64,000 bases of DNA from AC-32 sp963766375 (GTDB taxonomy: Bacteria > Actinomycetota > Thermoleophilia > Gaiellales > Gaiellaceae), in the NCBI GenBank assembly GCA_963766375.1, contig CAVXZG010000001.1, forward strand, positions 1-64,000, written 5' to 3'. The notes beneath the pieces are model-generated. The model saw nothing but the letters and a program-made list of their open reading frames with translations. It was not told the origin of the DNA and made no database searches. Positions within the stretch are counted from its first letter, which is position 1, and every line of letters starts with the position of its first letter. A program made the translations under genes and the position numbers. Below are positions 11,494-19,768 of this stretch, piece by piece.

Positions 11494-12837
11494 GTGGCGA
11501 AGGCGGCAACCCAGTTCGCGTGCACCGACTGCGGGTACTCGGCCGGGCGCTGGTTCGGCAAGTGCCCGTCCTGCGGCGAGTTCGGCACGCTCGTCGAGGA
11601 AGCTACTGGCCAGGCGAAGAGCGCCGCAGCCAAGCCGACGCTGCGGCTGATCGATGTCAAGGCCGAAGAGGCCGAGCGGATCCCGACCGGGATCTCAGAG
11701 CTCGACCGCGTGCTCGGCGGCGGGCTCGTGCCGGCCTCGCTCGTGCTCGTGGGCGGCGAGCCGGGAGTCGGGAAGTCGACGCTGCTGCTGAGTGCGCTGG
11801 CTGCGATGTCGACCGAGCGCCGGGCGCTGCTCGTGACCGGCGAGGAGTCGGTCGCCCAGGTGAAGCTCCGCGCCGCTCGGCTCGGAGGGGCGGAACAGGT
11901 CGAGATTCTCGCCGAGACCGAGCTCGAGACCGTGTGCGCGACCCTCGAGCAGGAGCGGCCGGCGGTCTGCGTGATCGACTCCGTGCAGACGCTCTACTCG
12001 TCGGAGCTCGGCTCCGCGCCCGGCTCGGTGGGCCAGGTGCGCGAGGCCGCGGCTCGGCTCCTGCGTGTCGCCAAGGAAGCAGGCGTCGCGACGATCCTCG
12101 TCGGCCATGTCACCAAAGACGGGGCGGTCGCAGGCCCGCGCGTACTCGAGCATCTCGTGGACTGCGTGCTGCAGTTCGAGGGCGACCGCTACCACGAGCA
12201 TCGCGTCCTGCGCGCCTCCAAGAACCGCTTCGGCTCGACCAACGAGCTTGCGGTCTTCGAGATGACGGGTACGGGCCTCGTGGGCGTGCCCGAGCCGTCG
12301 GAGCTCTTCGGCCGCACCGTCGAGGGTGAGATCGGGGCGGCCGTCGCCTGCGCGCTCGAGGGCTCGCGCCCGCTGCTGCTCGAGATCCAGGCGCTCGTCG
12401 CGCCGACCGACCTGGCGATGCCGCGGCGCGTGGGCACCGGCGTCGATCCGAAACGGCTGGCGATGATCGTCGCAGTGCTCTCGCGCCACGCCGGGATCGC
12501 GCTCGGCCAGGCCGATGTGTTCGTGAACGTCGCCGGCGGCGTGCGCATCGATGAGCCCGGCGCCGACCTTGCGATCGGGCTGGCGATCGTCTCGGCTGCC
12601 AAGGGCGCGCCGGTCAAGCCGCGCATCGCGGCCTTCGGCGAGATCGGCCTCACCGGGCGCCTCAGGCCGGCGACCCAGGCGGAACGGCGGCTCGAGGAAT
12701 GCGCCAAGCTCGGCCTCGAGGCGGCAGTAGCCCCGGCGGGCACCACGGGTCGTGGCAAACTACGCATTCTCGAAGCCGAAACCTTGAGGGAAGCGGCGAA
12801 GGCGGGAATCGATGCAAAGCGAGCCGAGGGAGGATAG
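11494..12837 (+). CDS. radA: DNA repair protein RadA
   Basis: Recombination-associated helicase that promotes branch migration. 447 residues in the canonical order: a C4 zinc finger (CTDCGYSAGRWFGKCPSCGEF, residues 9-29), a RecA-like ATPase with Walker A GGEPGVGKST near residue 88, the RadA signature KNRFGS near 242, and a Lon-protease-like C-terminal domain containing GGVRIDEPGADLAIGLAI. The start GTG 11494 is leaderless. The 3' end overlaps disA by 26 nt, so the two are translationally coupled, as in Bacillus where DisA and RadA interact. Confidence 0.97.
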   Translation: MAKAATQFACTDCGYSAGRWFGKCPSCGEFGTLVEEATGQAKSAAAKPTLRLIDVKAEEAERIPTGISELDRVLGGGLVPASLVLVGGEPGVGKSTLLLSALAAMSTERRALLVTGEESVAQVKLRAARLGGAEQVEILAETELETVCATLEQERPAVCVIDSVQTLYSSELGSAPGSVGQVREAAARLLRVAKEAGVATILVGHVTKDGAVAGPRVLEHLVDCVLQFEGDRYHEHRVLRASKNRFGSTNELAVFEMTGTGLVGVPEPSELFGRTVEGEIGAAVACALEGSRPLLLEIQALVAPTDLAMPRRVGTGVDPKRLAMIVAVLSRHAGIALGQADVFVNVAGGVRIDEPGADLAIGLAIVSAAKGAPVKPRIAAFGEIGLTGRLRPATQAERRLEECAKLGLEAAVAPAGTTGRGKLRILEAETLREAAKAGIDAKRAEGG

Positions 12838-13966
12838 GGCCGACCCGCGGATCCCACCGCCGCTGGGCATCGTGCGCCAGCCCACCCAGCACGACCCGCG
12901 GCTCGACTCGAAGATCCTCTCCGCCGTCGGGCGCATCGCGCCGGGCACCGAGCTGCGCTCCGCGATCGACGACATCATCCGCTCCTCGGAGGGCGCCCTG
13001 ATCGTGATCGGCGATCCGAACGAGCTCGCCTTCCTCTTCTCGGGCGGGATCAAGCTCGACGTGCCGTTCAGGCCCCAGCTGCTCTACGAGCTGGCCAAGA
13101 TGGACGGCGCGATCATCGTCAACTCGATGGTGACGAAGCTCTCGCACGCGAACGTCCAGCTGATGCCGGACCCGACGATCCCCTCCGCCGAGACCGGCAC
13201 TCGGCACCGCACGGCCGAGCGCGTCGCGAAGCAGACCGACGCGCTCGTGATCTCGATCTCCCAGCAGCGCGAGACCGTGACCGTGTTCGTCGGCCAGAGC
13301 CGCTACCAGCTCGAACCGATTGCCGACGTGCTCGCGAAGACCAACCAGGCGCTGTCCACGCTCGAGACGTACCGCGCCCGGCTCGAGCAGGTGGTGACGC
13401 GGCTCACGGCGCTCGAGTTCCAGAACGCGGTCATGCTCGACGACGTGCTCGTCACGCTGCAGCGCGCCGAGCTGACGACGCGAATGGCCGAGGAAATCGA
13501 GCGCGCCTGCGTCGAGCTCGGCGAGGAAGGCCGGCTGATCCGGATGCAGCTCGAGGAGCTCGTCGCCGACGTGCCCGACGAGAAGGCGGCGTTGGTCTAC
13601 GACTATCACGCCGAGGGCGGCCCCGACCGGACGGCGGAGGGGCTCGACGCGCTCGCTGCGCTTCCGTACAACCAGCTGCTCGAGTTCGAGCTCCTGGCGG
13701 TGCTCGGGTTCCCCGCGTCGACGAACCCGCTCGACTATTCGGTCTCGCCGCGCGGCTACCGCGTGCTCTCGCACATCCCGCGCCTGCCGGACGGCGTCGT
13801 CAAGCGCGTGGTTGCGAGCCTGGAAGGGCTCGAAGGGGTCGTCAGCGCGACTCAGCGCGAGCTGGAGGCGGTGGAAGGCGTGGGCGCCGTTCGGGCCAGG
13901 GAGATCAGAGAAGGGCTCAGGCGCCTGCAGGAGCACAATCTCGTCGACCGGTACTTGCAGTTGTAG
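12812..13966 (+). CDS. disA: DNA integrity scanning diadenylate cyclase DisA
   Basis: Makes the second messenger c-di-AMP from two ATP while scanning DNA for lesions. 384 residues. The N-terminal DAC domain has both catalytic motifs, DGA (KMDGAIIVN, about residue 97) and RHRT (GTRHRTAERVAKQT, about 130). A central helical spine follows, then a C-terminal helix-hairpin-helix (VEGVGAVRAREIREGL) that binds branched DNA. The N-terminus is about 25 residues longer than typical; ATG 12812 lies inside radA, and a start a little further in is possible. A short stem-loop follows the stop. Confidence 0.96.
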   Translation: MQSEPREDRADPRIPPPLGIVRQPTQHDPRLDSKILSAVGRIAPGTELRSAIDDIIRSSEGALIVIGDPNELAFLFSGGIKLDVPFRPQLLYELAKMDGAIIVNSMVTKLSHANVQLMPDPTIPSAETGTRHRTAERVAKQTDALVISISQQRETVTVFVGQSRYQLEPIADVLAKTNQALSTLETYRARLEQVVTRLTALEFQNAVMLDDVLVTLQRAELTTRMAEEIERACVELGEEGRLIRMQLEELVADVPDEKAALVYDYHAEGGPDRTAEGLDALAALPYNQLLEFELLAVLGFPASTNPLDYSVSPRGYRVLSHIPRLPDGVVKRVVASLEGLEGVVSATQRELEAVEGVGAVRAREIREGLRRLQEHNLVDRYLQL

Positions 13967-13985
13967 CCCTGAGCAGGGATTTTCT
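13967..13985 (+). terminator. Short stem-loop with T-tract after disA
   Basis: CCCT-gagc-AGGG followed by ATTTTCT. The stem is only 4 bp, so this is a weak intrinsic terminator at best. Confidence 0.35.
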
Positions 13986-14016
13986 AGAAAAAGTGGCCGT
14001 TTCCAGCAGTTTTAGC

Positions 14017-14022
14017 TATACT
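14017..14022 (+). promoter_or_regulatory. -10 box for carD
   Basis: TATACT predicts a start near 14029 and a leader of about 68 nt carrying the AGGGGAGG ribosome binding site. The -35 region is poor, as is common for promoters that depend on CarD, but self-regulation is inference. Confidence 0.45.
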
Positions 14023-14096
14023 GGAGCGATCCAGCCGACGGCTTGGCGCCCGTCGGCTTAATTGCGGAAACGCCAACACACAAGGGGAGGCTCGGG

Positions 14097-14621
14097 TTGT
14101 ACAGAGTCGGTGACAAGGTGGTGTATCCGCACCACGGTGCGGGGACGGTCGTCAAGAAGGAGACGCGCGAGGTACTGGGTGAGAAGCGCGAGTACATGAC
14201 GATCAAGATCCTGCACAACGACATGACGGTGAACGTCCCGAGCGACAACGCAGACCGCGTCGGGCTCCGAAAGGTGATCGACGAGCCCATGGTCGCGAAG
14301 GTGCTCAAGGCGCTGACGGGCAGCGGCACGACGATGCCGAAGAACTGGAACCGCCGCTTCAAGCACAACCGGGACAAGATGAAGACCGGCGACATCTTCG
14401 AGCTCGCCGAGGTCGTGCGGAATCTCTCGCTGCGCGACCACGAGAAGGGCCTCTCCACGGGCGAGAAGCAGATGTTCGTGAAGGCGAAGAAGATCCTCGC
14501 CAGCGAGCTCATGTACGCGAAGGAGATGGACGAGGACGAGGCAGCCGAGTGGCTGGACGGCGTGCTCGCCAACGGCGGCAAGAAGAAGAAGAGCTCCGCC
14601 AAGGTTCCGGCCACGGCCTAG
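14097..14621 (+). CDS. carD: CarD-family transcriptional regulator
   Basis: Binds the RNA polymerase beta subunit and stabilises open complexes at rRNA and housekeeping promoters. 174 residues: an N-terminal Tudor-like RNAP-interaction domain (YRVGDKVVYPHHGAGTV) and a helical C-terminal DNA-binding domain (NWNRRFKHNRDKMKTGD onward). A Lys-rich tail (GGKKKKSSAK) ends the protein. The frame opens at 14043, but TTG 14097 is chosen because AGGGGAGG sits 6 nt upstream and the family begins at this point. It sits between disA and ispD, the position of yacL in Bacillus. Confidence 0.94.
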   Translation: MYRVGDKVVYPHHGAGTVVKKETREVLGEKREYMTIKILHNDMTVNVPSDNADRVGLRKVIDEPMVAKVLKALTGSGTTMPKNWNRRFKHNRDKMKTGDIFELAEVVRNLSLRDHEKGLSTGEKQMFVKAKKILASELMYAKEMDEDEAAEWLDGVLANGGKKKKSSAKVPATA

Positions 14622-14624
14622 GCG

Positions 14625-15311
14625 TTGGTCTGGGCCGTTCTCGCCGCGGCAGGTAGGGGAGAGCGGCTCGGCTCGGATCGCCCGAAGGCGTTCGCGCGCC
14701 TGGCGGGCAGGCCCCTGCTCGCCGAGAGCCTCGAGCGCCTCGAGAACTCGGACTGGATCGAGCGAATCGTGATCGCGGCTCCGCCCGAGTGGGAGGAGCC
14801 GTCGATCCTCGTTGCCGAGGAGATCGCAGCGACGAAGGTCCACTCGGCGATCACCGGCGGCGAGTCTCGCTCCGAGTCGGTGCGGCTTGCGCTGGAGGAG
14901 GTACCTGAAGAGGCGGCCGTGGTGCTCGTCCACGACGCGGCGCGTCCGCTTCTGCCCGAGGACGTGATCGAGCGGGTGCTGGCGCCGCTCGGCGAGGGCT
15001 GGGACGGCGCCGTGCCGGTGCTGCCGCTCGCGGACACGATCAAGCGCGTCGAGGGCGACCGCGTGGTTGAGACGCTCGCGCGTGGAGAGCACGTTGCGGT
15101 GCAGACGCCACAGGCTTTCGTCGCGGACGTCCTGCGCCAGGCTCTCGTCGGTGACGTCTCCGGCGCAACTGACTGCGCCTCGCTCGTTGAGGCGCGTGGC
15201 GGGCGAGTGAAGGCGGTCGCGGGCGATCCCCGGCTGCTCAAGGTCACCGACGAGGACGACCTCGCGCTCGTCGAGAGCTGGCTCGAAACGGCGGAACACG
15301 CAGCGGAGTGA
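14625..15311 (+). CDS. ispD: 2-C-methyl-D-erythritol 4-phosphate cytidylyltransferase
   Basis: Third step of the MEP isoprenoid pathway, joining CTP to methylerythritol phosphate. 228 residues. It begins WAVLAAAGRGERLGSDRPKAF, the CTP-binding glycine loop with conserved Arg and Lys. VLVHDAARPLL is the metal-binding Asp region, and LKVTDEDDLALVESWL closes the fold. The start TTG 14625 lies 3 nt after the carD stop. The stop overlaps the GTG of the PHP gene, and ispF follows that gene, so the ispD-ispF pair is split by one gene. Confidence 0.95.
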   Translation: MVWAVLAAAGRGERLGSDRPKAFARLAGRPLLAESLERLENSDWIERIVIAAPPEWEEPSILVAEEIAATKVHSAITGGESRSESVRLALEEVPEEAAVVLVHDAARPLLPEDVIERVLAPLGEGWDGAVPVLPLADTIKRVEGDRVVETLARGEHVAVQTPQAFVADVLRQALVGDVSGATDCASLVEARGGRVKAVAGDPRLLKVTDEDDLALVESWLETAEHAAE

Positions 15312-16134
15312 TCGTCGACTACCACATGCATCTCCGCGACCGGCCGGGCGGGGAGGCACAGGGGCGCTACGGGGCCGATCGCGCCGAGGAGTACGTCGAG
15401 CAGGCACGCAGCGCGGGCGTTGATGAGATCGGCTTCACCGACCACGTCTACCACTTCCGCCAGAGCGAGTCGCTCTGGGAGATCGGCTGGATGCGGGAGC
15501 GCTGCACGGACGACCTGGACGAGTACGTCGGCGCGGTCGAGGAGGCGAAAGCGGCGCGGCCTGCCCGTCAAGCTCGGGCTCGAGGTCGACTACTTCCCGG
15601 GAATCGAGCGCGAGCTCGCCGCGCTGCTCGAGCCGTACCCCTGGGACTACCTGCTCGGCTCGGTGCACTTCGTGGACGGGTTCCCGGTCGACCAGGAGCC
15701 CGGGCTCGTGCACAAGCTTCCGGTCGGCGAGGCCTGGCGCCGCTACTTCGTCTGGCTGCGCAACGCGGCTCGCAGCGGGCTCTTCGACGTCCTTTCTCAC
15801 CCGGACCTGATCAAGTTCTTCGGCCCGCGTCCCGACCCCGAGCAGCTCCACTACATCCACGTCGAGACCGCGGACACGATCGAGGCCGCCGGCCTCTGCA
15901 TCGAGGTCTCCTCGGCGGGGCTGCACAAGCCGGTCGCGCGAGGTGTACCCCGACCGCGAGCTGCTCGCCGCCTGTCACGATCGAGGCGTGCCGATCACCA
16001 CAGCCTCGGATGCACACGAGCCCGCGCACGTCGGCCGCGACCTCGATCGCGCCGTGGAGCAGGCGCGCGAGGCCGGCTACGACACGGTGACGGTCTTCGA
16101 CGGCCGCGAGCGCCGGCAGGAGCCGCTCGGATGA
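15308..16134 (+). CDS. PHP-domain phosphatase, histidinol-phosphatase-like (two frame breaks)
   Basis: The polymerase-and-histidinol-phosphatase metal site is visible across three frames. VDYHMHLRD (first His pair) and IGFTDHVYHF lie in the first, from GTG 15308. LGLEVDYFPGIE and VLSHPDLIKFFGPRP lie in the second, after a frame change near 15555. ASDAHEP (final Asp-His) lies in the third, after a change near 15940. The joined protein is about 275 residues, normal for HisK-type enzymes. GTG overlaps the ispD stop and the TGA overlaps the ispF ATG, so the three are one operon. The substrate is unproven; histidine biosynthesis is one option. Confidence 0.8.
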
Positions 16135-16604
16135 GAGTCGGTCTGGGAGCCGACGCCCATGCCCTTGTCGAGGGCGTGCCGCTCGTGCTCGGCGGGGTCG
16201 AGCTCGACTCGGCGCGCGGGCTCGCCGGCCACTCCGACGGCGACGTGATCGCGCACGCCCTGATCGACGCGATTCTCGGTGCGGCCGGGCTCGGCGATAT
16301 CGGCACGCTCTTCCCTTCGGGAGCGCCGGAATGGGAGGGCGCCTCGTCGCTCGACTTGCTCAGCCGCGCCTACGCGCAGGTGCGCGACTCGGGCTGGGAG
16401 CTCGTGAACGCCGACTGCATCCTCGTCGGCGAGGAGCCGCGGATCGCGCCGGTTCGCGAGGCGATGCGGGTACGGCTGGCAGGCGCCCTCGCGGTCGAGC
16501 CCGACCTGGTCAACGTGCGGGCAACGACGACGGACGGGCTCGGCTTTACGGGCCGCGGCGAGGGCCTTGGTGCCCTGGCGGTCGCCCTCCTCGACCGCGC
16601 CTGA
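16131..16604 (+). CDS. ispF: 2-C-methyl-D-erythritol 2,4-cyclodiphosphate synthase
   Basis: Fifth step of the MEP pathway. 157 residues, the normal size. It starts MRVGLGADAHAL, where Asp and His bind the catalytic zinc. GHSDGDVIAHALIDAILGA supplies the third ligand, GDIGTLFPS follows, and NVRATTTDGLGFTGRGEG is the C-terminal signature. ATG 16131 overlaps the stop of the PHP gene by 4 nt (ATGA). The same frame is open upstream but lies inside the PHP gene. Confidence 0.96.
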   Translation: MRVGLGADAHALVEGVPLVLGGVELDSARGLAGHSDGDVIAHALIDAILGAAGLGDIGTLFPSGAPEWEGASSLDLLSRAYAQVRDSGWELVNADCILVGEEPRIAPVREAMRVRLAGALAVEPDLVNVRATTTDGLGFTGRGEGLGALAVALLDRA

Positions 16605-16661
16605 GAACCGAACCGCGGTCGCGCCCGTATTCCTCCTCGTACTCCAAGGGAGAGGAGAAAC

Positions 16662-17165
16662 ATGACGGTTTCCAAGAAGTCGTTTCTCGGCGTGATCCTC
16701 GTCGTGGCCGCGAGCTCAGCGCTCGTGTTCTCGCTGCAGGCGGGCGCGTCGCGCGGGCATCACGAGGGGCACGGAAAGATCTTCAGGTCGGGTCTCGTGG
16801 GCAACGTGCTCACCGATCCGCCGATTCATGGAGTAAACCGGGCAGGCGCGCCGTGGGTGCTCGACAAGGGCAGCGTGAAGCTGAGCCGCAACGGCCGATT
16901 CGACCTGCGCGTCAAGGGCCTCGTCCTCGCCTCCAACGGGACCACGGGGACCGTGACGATGATCGCCGCGCACTTCTTCTGCGCGCCGGACTCGACCGTC
17001 GCGGCCTTCACGGCCGGGCCTGTGCCACTCGCATCCGACGGCGACGCGCGAATCCGGCAGAACGTGACGGTGCCGAGCCGCTGCCTTGCACCCGTCGTGC
17101 TCGTGCGAATCCAGGGAGCGGCAGGGCCGGGCTCCTACATCGCCGCGAGCGGCTTCACGAGCTAG
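16662..17165 (+). CDS. Secreted protein of unknown function
   Basis: 167 residues. A clear signal peptide (MTVSKKSFLGVILVVAASSA, cleavage probably after LQAGA) precedes a His-rich patch (RGHHEGHGK). The rest is a predicted beta-rich domain with no motif I recognise; it has a single early Cys region (FFCAPDS) paired with a later Cys (SRCLAP), which could form a disulfide outside the cell. GAGGAG lies 6 nt before ATG 16662. It interrupts the ispF-gltX part of the conserved block. Confidence 0.75.
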   Translation: MTVSKKSFLGVILVVAASSALVFSLQAGASRGHHEGHGKIFRSGLVGNVLTDPPIHGVNRAGAPWVLDKGSVKLSRNGRFDLRVKGLVLASNGTTGTVTMIAAHFFCAPDSTVAAFTAGPVPLASDGDARIRQNVTVPSRCLAPVVLVRIQGAAGPGSYIAASGFTS

Positions 17166-17879
17166 GTAGGAAGGCGGACGACGCTCGTCCTCGACCAGGA
17201 CGAGCTCGTCGCGCCGCAAGGATTCGACCGCTTCGAGGTCGACCTCGGCGAGTGGGCGCGGGCCTTCGGCAATCAGCCGCAGGGCCTGCGCCCGCCGCTG
17301 CCTGAACGAGCCCTCGAACGGGCTCTGCTTCCGCAGCGGCTCGAACCTCCGTCCTCGTGAGGGACAGCCTTCGGCCAGCGGGCACTCGCCGCAGCGGGGG
17401 ACCCGGGCGATGCAGATCGTGGCTCCGAGGTCCATCAACGCCTGGGCGCACGTATGGTCGAAGGCCGCGTCCGTGCGCTCCTGGACGCGGCGCACGTTGA
17501 CGTCCACCGGCAGCACAGGCCGGCCGAGCGCGAAGCACGCGACCGCGTCCGCCGTATAGCGACCCACTCCCGGGAGCTCCGTCAAGTCCTCGGGCCAGCC
17601 GTGGGCGGCCACGAGCCGCGCCGCCCGCTGCAGGTTGAGCGCCCGGCGGTTGTAGCCGAGCCCCTGCCACTCGCGGATCACTTCGGCTGTCGGTGCGGCC
17701 GCGAGAGCGTCGGCGGTAGGCCAGCGCTCGAGCCACGCGAGGTAGCGCGGCGCGACGCGCGAAGCCTGCGTCTGCTGCAGCATCACCTCCGAGACGAGGA
17801 TCGCGTACGGGTCGCTTGTCCCGCGCCAGGGCAGGTCACGGCCCCTCTCGGCATACCACGCGAGCAGCGCCTTCTTCAC
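17162..17879 (-). CDS. mutY: A/G-specific adenine glycosylase MutY, short form
   Basis: Removes adenine mispaired with 8-oxoG. It begins WYAERGRDLPWRGTSDPYAI, followed by EVMLQQTQASRV, the helix-hairpin-helix LPGVGRYTADAV with the catalytic VDVNVRRV, and the iron-sulfur cluster C-X6-C-X2-C-X5-C (CIARVPRCGECPLAEGC). The open frame runs on to 16716 through the antisense of the secreted protein. One base change near 17180 would instead give the tail RLPT and a TAG at 17162-17164, shared with the neighbour's stop, which is far more plausible. The product is then about 239 residues and lacks the C-terminal NUDIX-like 8-oxoG recognition domain. Confidence 0.87.
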
Positions 17880-17886
17880 GCGCGAG

Positions 17887-17896
17887 ACCCTAGACT
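17887..17896. promoter_or_regulatory. Overlapping divergent -10 boxes (mutY / hydrolase)
   Basis: ACCCTAGACT contains TAGACT on the plus strand (17891-17896; 5-nt leader to GTG 17908) and TAGGGT on the minus strand (17887-17892; 1-nt leader to GTG 17879). The two boxes share two base pairs, so polymerase binding at one should exclude the other. Confidence 0.5.
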
Positions 17897-17907
17897 GCGG
17901 CTCGGTC

Positions 17908-18660
17908 GTGTGCTTCGAGCTCGATTCCCTGCCGCCGGTCCTCGCGATCTCCGGGGCCGCTGTCTCGCATGACGATCTCGTGCTGGAGGCCCGGGACGGG
18001 AACCGCTTCGCCGCCTTCCTCGCGACTCCCGATGAGCCGTCGGGGATCGGCGTCGTGGTGCTCCCCGACGTGCGTGGCCTCTACCGCTTCTACGAGGAGC
18101 TGGCGCTGCGCTTCGCCGAGCGCGGTTACACGGCGCTCGCGATCGACTACTTCGGCCGGACGGCCGGAGCCGAGAAGCGCGGCGACGAGTTCGAGTACCG
18201 GGAGCACGTCGAGCAGACGACTCCCGAGGGGATCCAGGCTGACGTGGCCGCCGCGGTCGGGCATCTGCGCTCCCTCGGCGTTCGCCATGTCTTCACCGTC
18301 GGGTTCTGCATGGGCGGGCGGCAGTCATGGCTCGCCGCGGCAGGCGGCCACGGGCTGGCCGGCGCGATCGGCTTCTACGGCCGTCCCGGTGAGCGCGACG
18401 GCGCGCCCGGCCCGGAGCAGCTGGCACCGCAGATGCAGGCGCCGGTTCTCGCCCTGCAGGCCGGCGCCGACGAGAACATCACCGCCGAGGACAACGAGGC
18501 GTTCGAGCGGGCGCTCACCGACGCGGGAGTCGAGCACGAGCTCGTGGTCTACGACGGGGCGCCGCACAGCTTCTTCGACCGCAAGCATGAGGAGTTCGCC
18601 GGCGACTCGGAGGACGCGTGGAACCGCGTGCTCGCCTTCCTCGAGCGCCACGCTCGTTGA
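17908..18660 (+). CDS. Dienelactone hydrolase family protein
   Basis: 250-residue alpha/beta hydrolase. The nucleophile elbow is GFCMGG with Cys as nucleophile, as in dienelactone hydrolases. The acid is in GADENIT, and the catalytic His is in GAPHSFFDR. The N-terminal CFELDSLPPV is typical of the subfamily. It may act on lactones or small esters; the natural substrate is unknown. It is divergent from mutY with overlapping promoters. Confidence 0.88.
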   Translation: MCFELDSLPPVLAISGAAVSHDDLVLEARDGNRFAAFLATPDEPSGIGVVVLPDVRGLYRFYEELALRFAERGYTALAIDYFGRTAGAEKRGDEFEYREHVEQTTPEGIQADVAAAVGHLRSLGVRHVFTVGFCMGGRQSWLAAAGGHGLAGAIGFYGRPGERDGAPGPEQLAPQMQAPVLALQAGADENITAEDNEAFERALTDAGVEHELVVYDGAPHSFFDRKHEEFAGDSEDAWNRVLAFLERHAR

Positions 18661-18782
18661 TCCGGGAAGCGCGGCTCGACGAAGCCGAGGCGCTGGCCGA
18701 GCTCCAGGTGACGGACCTCGGTCCCGACCCGATCGACGTCGGCTACACGATCGAGCTCGAAACTACACTGGCGACGCCGTGA
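18657..18782 (+). CDS. Short ORF, 41 aa, possible GNAT remnant
   Basis: A TTG overlapping the hydrolase stop (TTGA) opens a 41-codon frame that ends on a TGA overlapping the gltX GTG (GTGA). It begins MIREARLDEAEALAELQ, the usual first strand-helix of a GNAT acetyltransferase, but nothing follows. It could be a truncated gene or a coincidental frame. The gltX -10 box lies inside it. Confidence 0.25.
   Translation: MIREARLDEAEALAELQVTDLGPDPIDVGYTIELETTLATP
18764..18769 (+). promoter_or_regulatory. Near-leaderless -10 box for gltX
   Basis: TACACT predicts a start at 18776, three bases before GTG 18779. Confidence 0.5.
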
Positions 18783-19768
18783 AGAAGGTCCGCTTCGCTC
18801 CCAGCCCAACCGGCTCTCTGCACGTCGGCAACGCGCTCAGCGCGGTCGCCAACCGTGGCTTCGGGGACTGGCTGCTGCTCCGGATCGACGACACCGACCC
18901 GGCGCGCAACGTGCCCGGCGGTGAGGAGGAGCTGCTGCGCGACCTCGAGTGGCTCGGAGTCGAGTGGGACGAGGGGCCGGTGCGCCAGAGCGAACGGCGG
19001 GAACGCCACGTCGAGGCGGGCCGGCAGCTGGGCGAGCGCTTCGACGGCGTGACGCTTCTGCGCGAGGACGGCACGCCGACCTACCACCTCGCAAGCGTCG
19101 TGGACGACGTCGACTTCGGGATCACGCACATCGTGCGCGGCAACGACCACCGCCCCAACGAGGAGCTGCATCGGCGGCTGTTCGAGGCGCTGGGGGCGAC
19201 GCCGCCGGAGTTCGTCCACCACGGGTTGATCCTCGGCGAGGACGGCAAGAAGCTGGCGAAGCGCGCGGAAGGCGCGACAGTCGGGTCTCTCCGGGACGCG
19301 GGCATCCCGCCGGAAGCGGTGCGGCGCTACCTCGACGAGCTCGGCCTGCCCAAGCACGACGTGCACTACGACCTGCCCCGGATCCGGCGCCTGGCGATCG
19401 AGGCGATCGGCGCGCTCTCCGACCGCGAGCTGGCCGAGCGAGTAGGCGCACCGCTCGAGCTCGTGCCGGCGCTGCGCGGTGCCCGCGACCTGAACGAGGC
19501 GCGCGACTACGCGGCGTCCATCCTCGAGGAGCCGGCGCGCGTGACGATCGAGTCGCCCGAGACGCTCGAGCGCTTCCGCGAGCTGCTCGAGCGCGGCAAC
19601 GGCTCGGCCGACCCGAAGGAGCTCGTCCGCGAGCTGAAGGCGGTCGGCGGCGACCTGCGCGCTCTGCGCCTCGCTCTCACCGGCCGCGATCGAGGCCCGG
19701 AGCTGTGGGCGGTCGTCGCCGCCCTCCCGCGTGAGGAAGCCCTACGGAGGATCGATGCGGCTCTATGA
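18779..19768 (+). CDS. gltX: Compact glutamyl-tRNA synthetase
   Basis: Class I synthetase attaching Glu to tRNA. SPTGSLHVGNALSA is the HIGH motif, LLLRIDDTD follows, and LGEDGKKLAKR replaces KMSKS. The C-terminal part (LRALRLALTGRDRGPELWAVV) matches the anticodon-binding end of GluRS, so this is not a GluQ-type enzyme. It has only 329 residues against about 470-490: RRERHVEAGRQLGERFDGVT runs straight into LLREDGTPTYHLASVVDD, so the whole connective region with the zinc site and EDLVRG strand is missing, in frame. The start GTG 18779 is leaderless. It overlaps cysS by 14 nt. Confidence 0.88.
   Translation: MKKVRFAPSPTGSLHVGNALSAVANRGFGDWLLLRIDDTDPARNVPGGEEELLRDLEWLGVEWDEGPVRQSERRERHVEAGRQLGERFDGVTLLREDGTPTYHLASVVDDVDFGITHIVRGNDHRPNEELHRRLFEALGATPPEFVHHGLILGEDGKKLAKRAEGATVGSLRDAGIPPEAVRRYLDELGLPKHDVHYDLPRIRRLAIEAIGALSDRELAERVGAPLELVPALRGARDLNEARDYAASILEEPARVTIESPETLERFRELLERGNGSADPKELVRELKAVGGDLRALRLALTGRDRGPELWAVVAALPREEALRRIDAAL

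Noticed and set aside
16716..17161. Long C-terminal extension of mutY
   Set aside because: It is antisense to a gene with a clear signal peptide and ribosome binding site. A one-base correction gives a normal MutY end.
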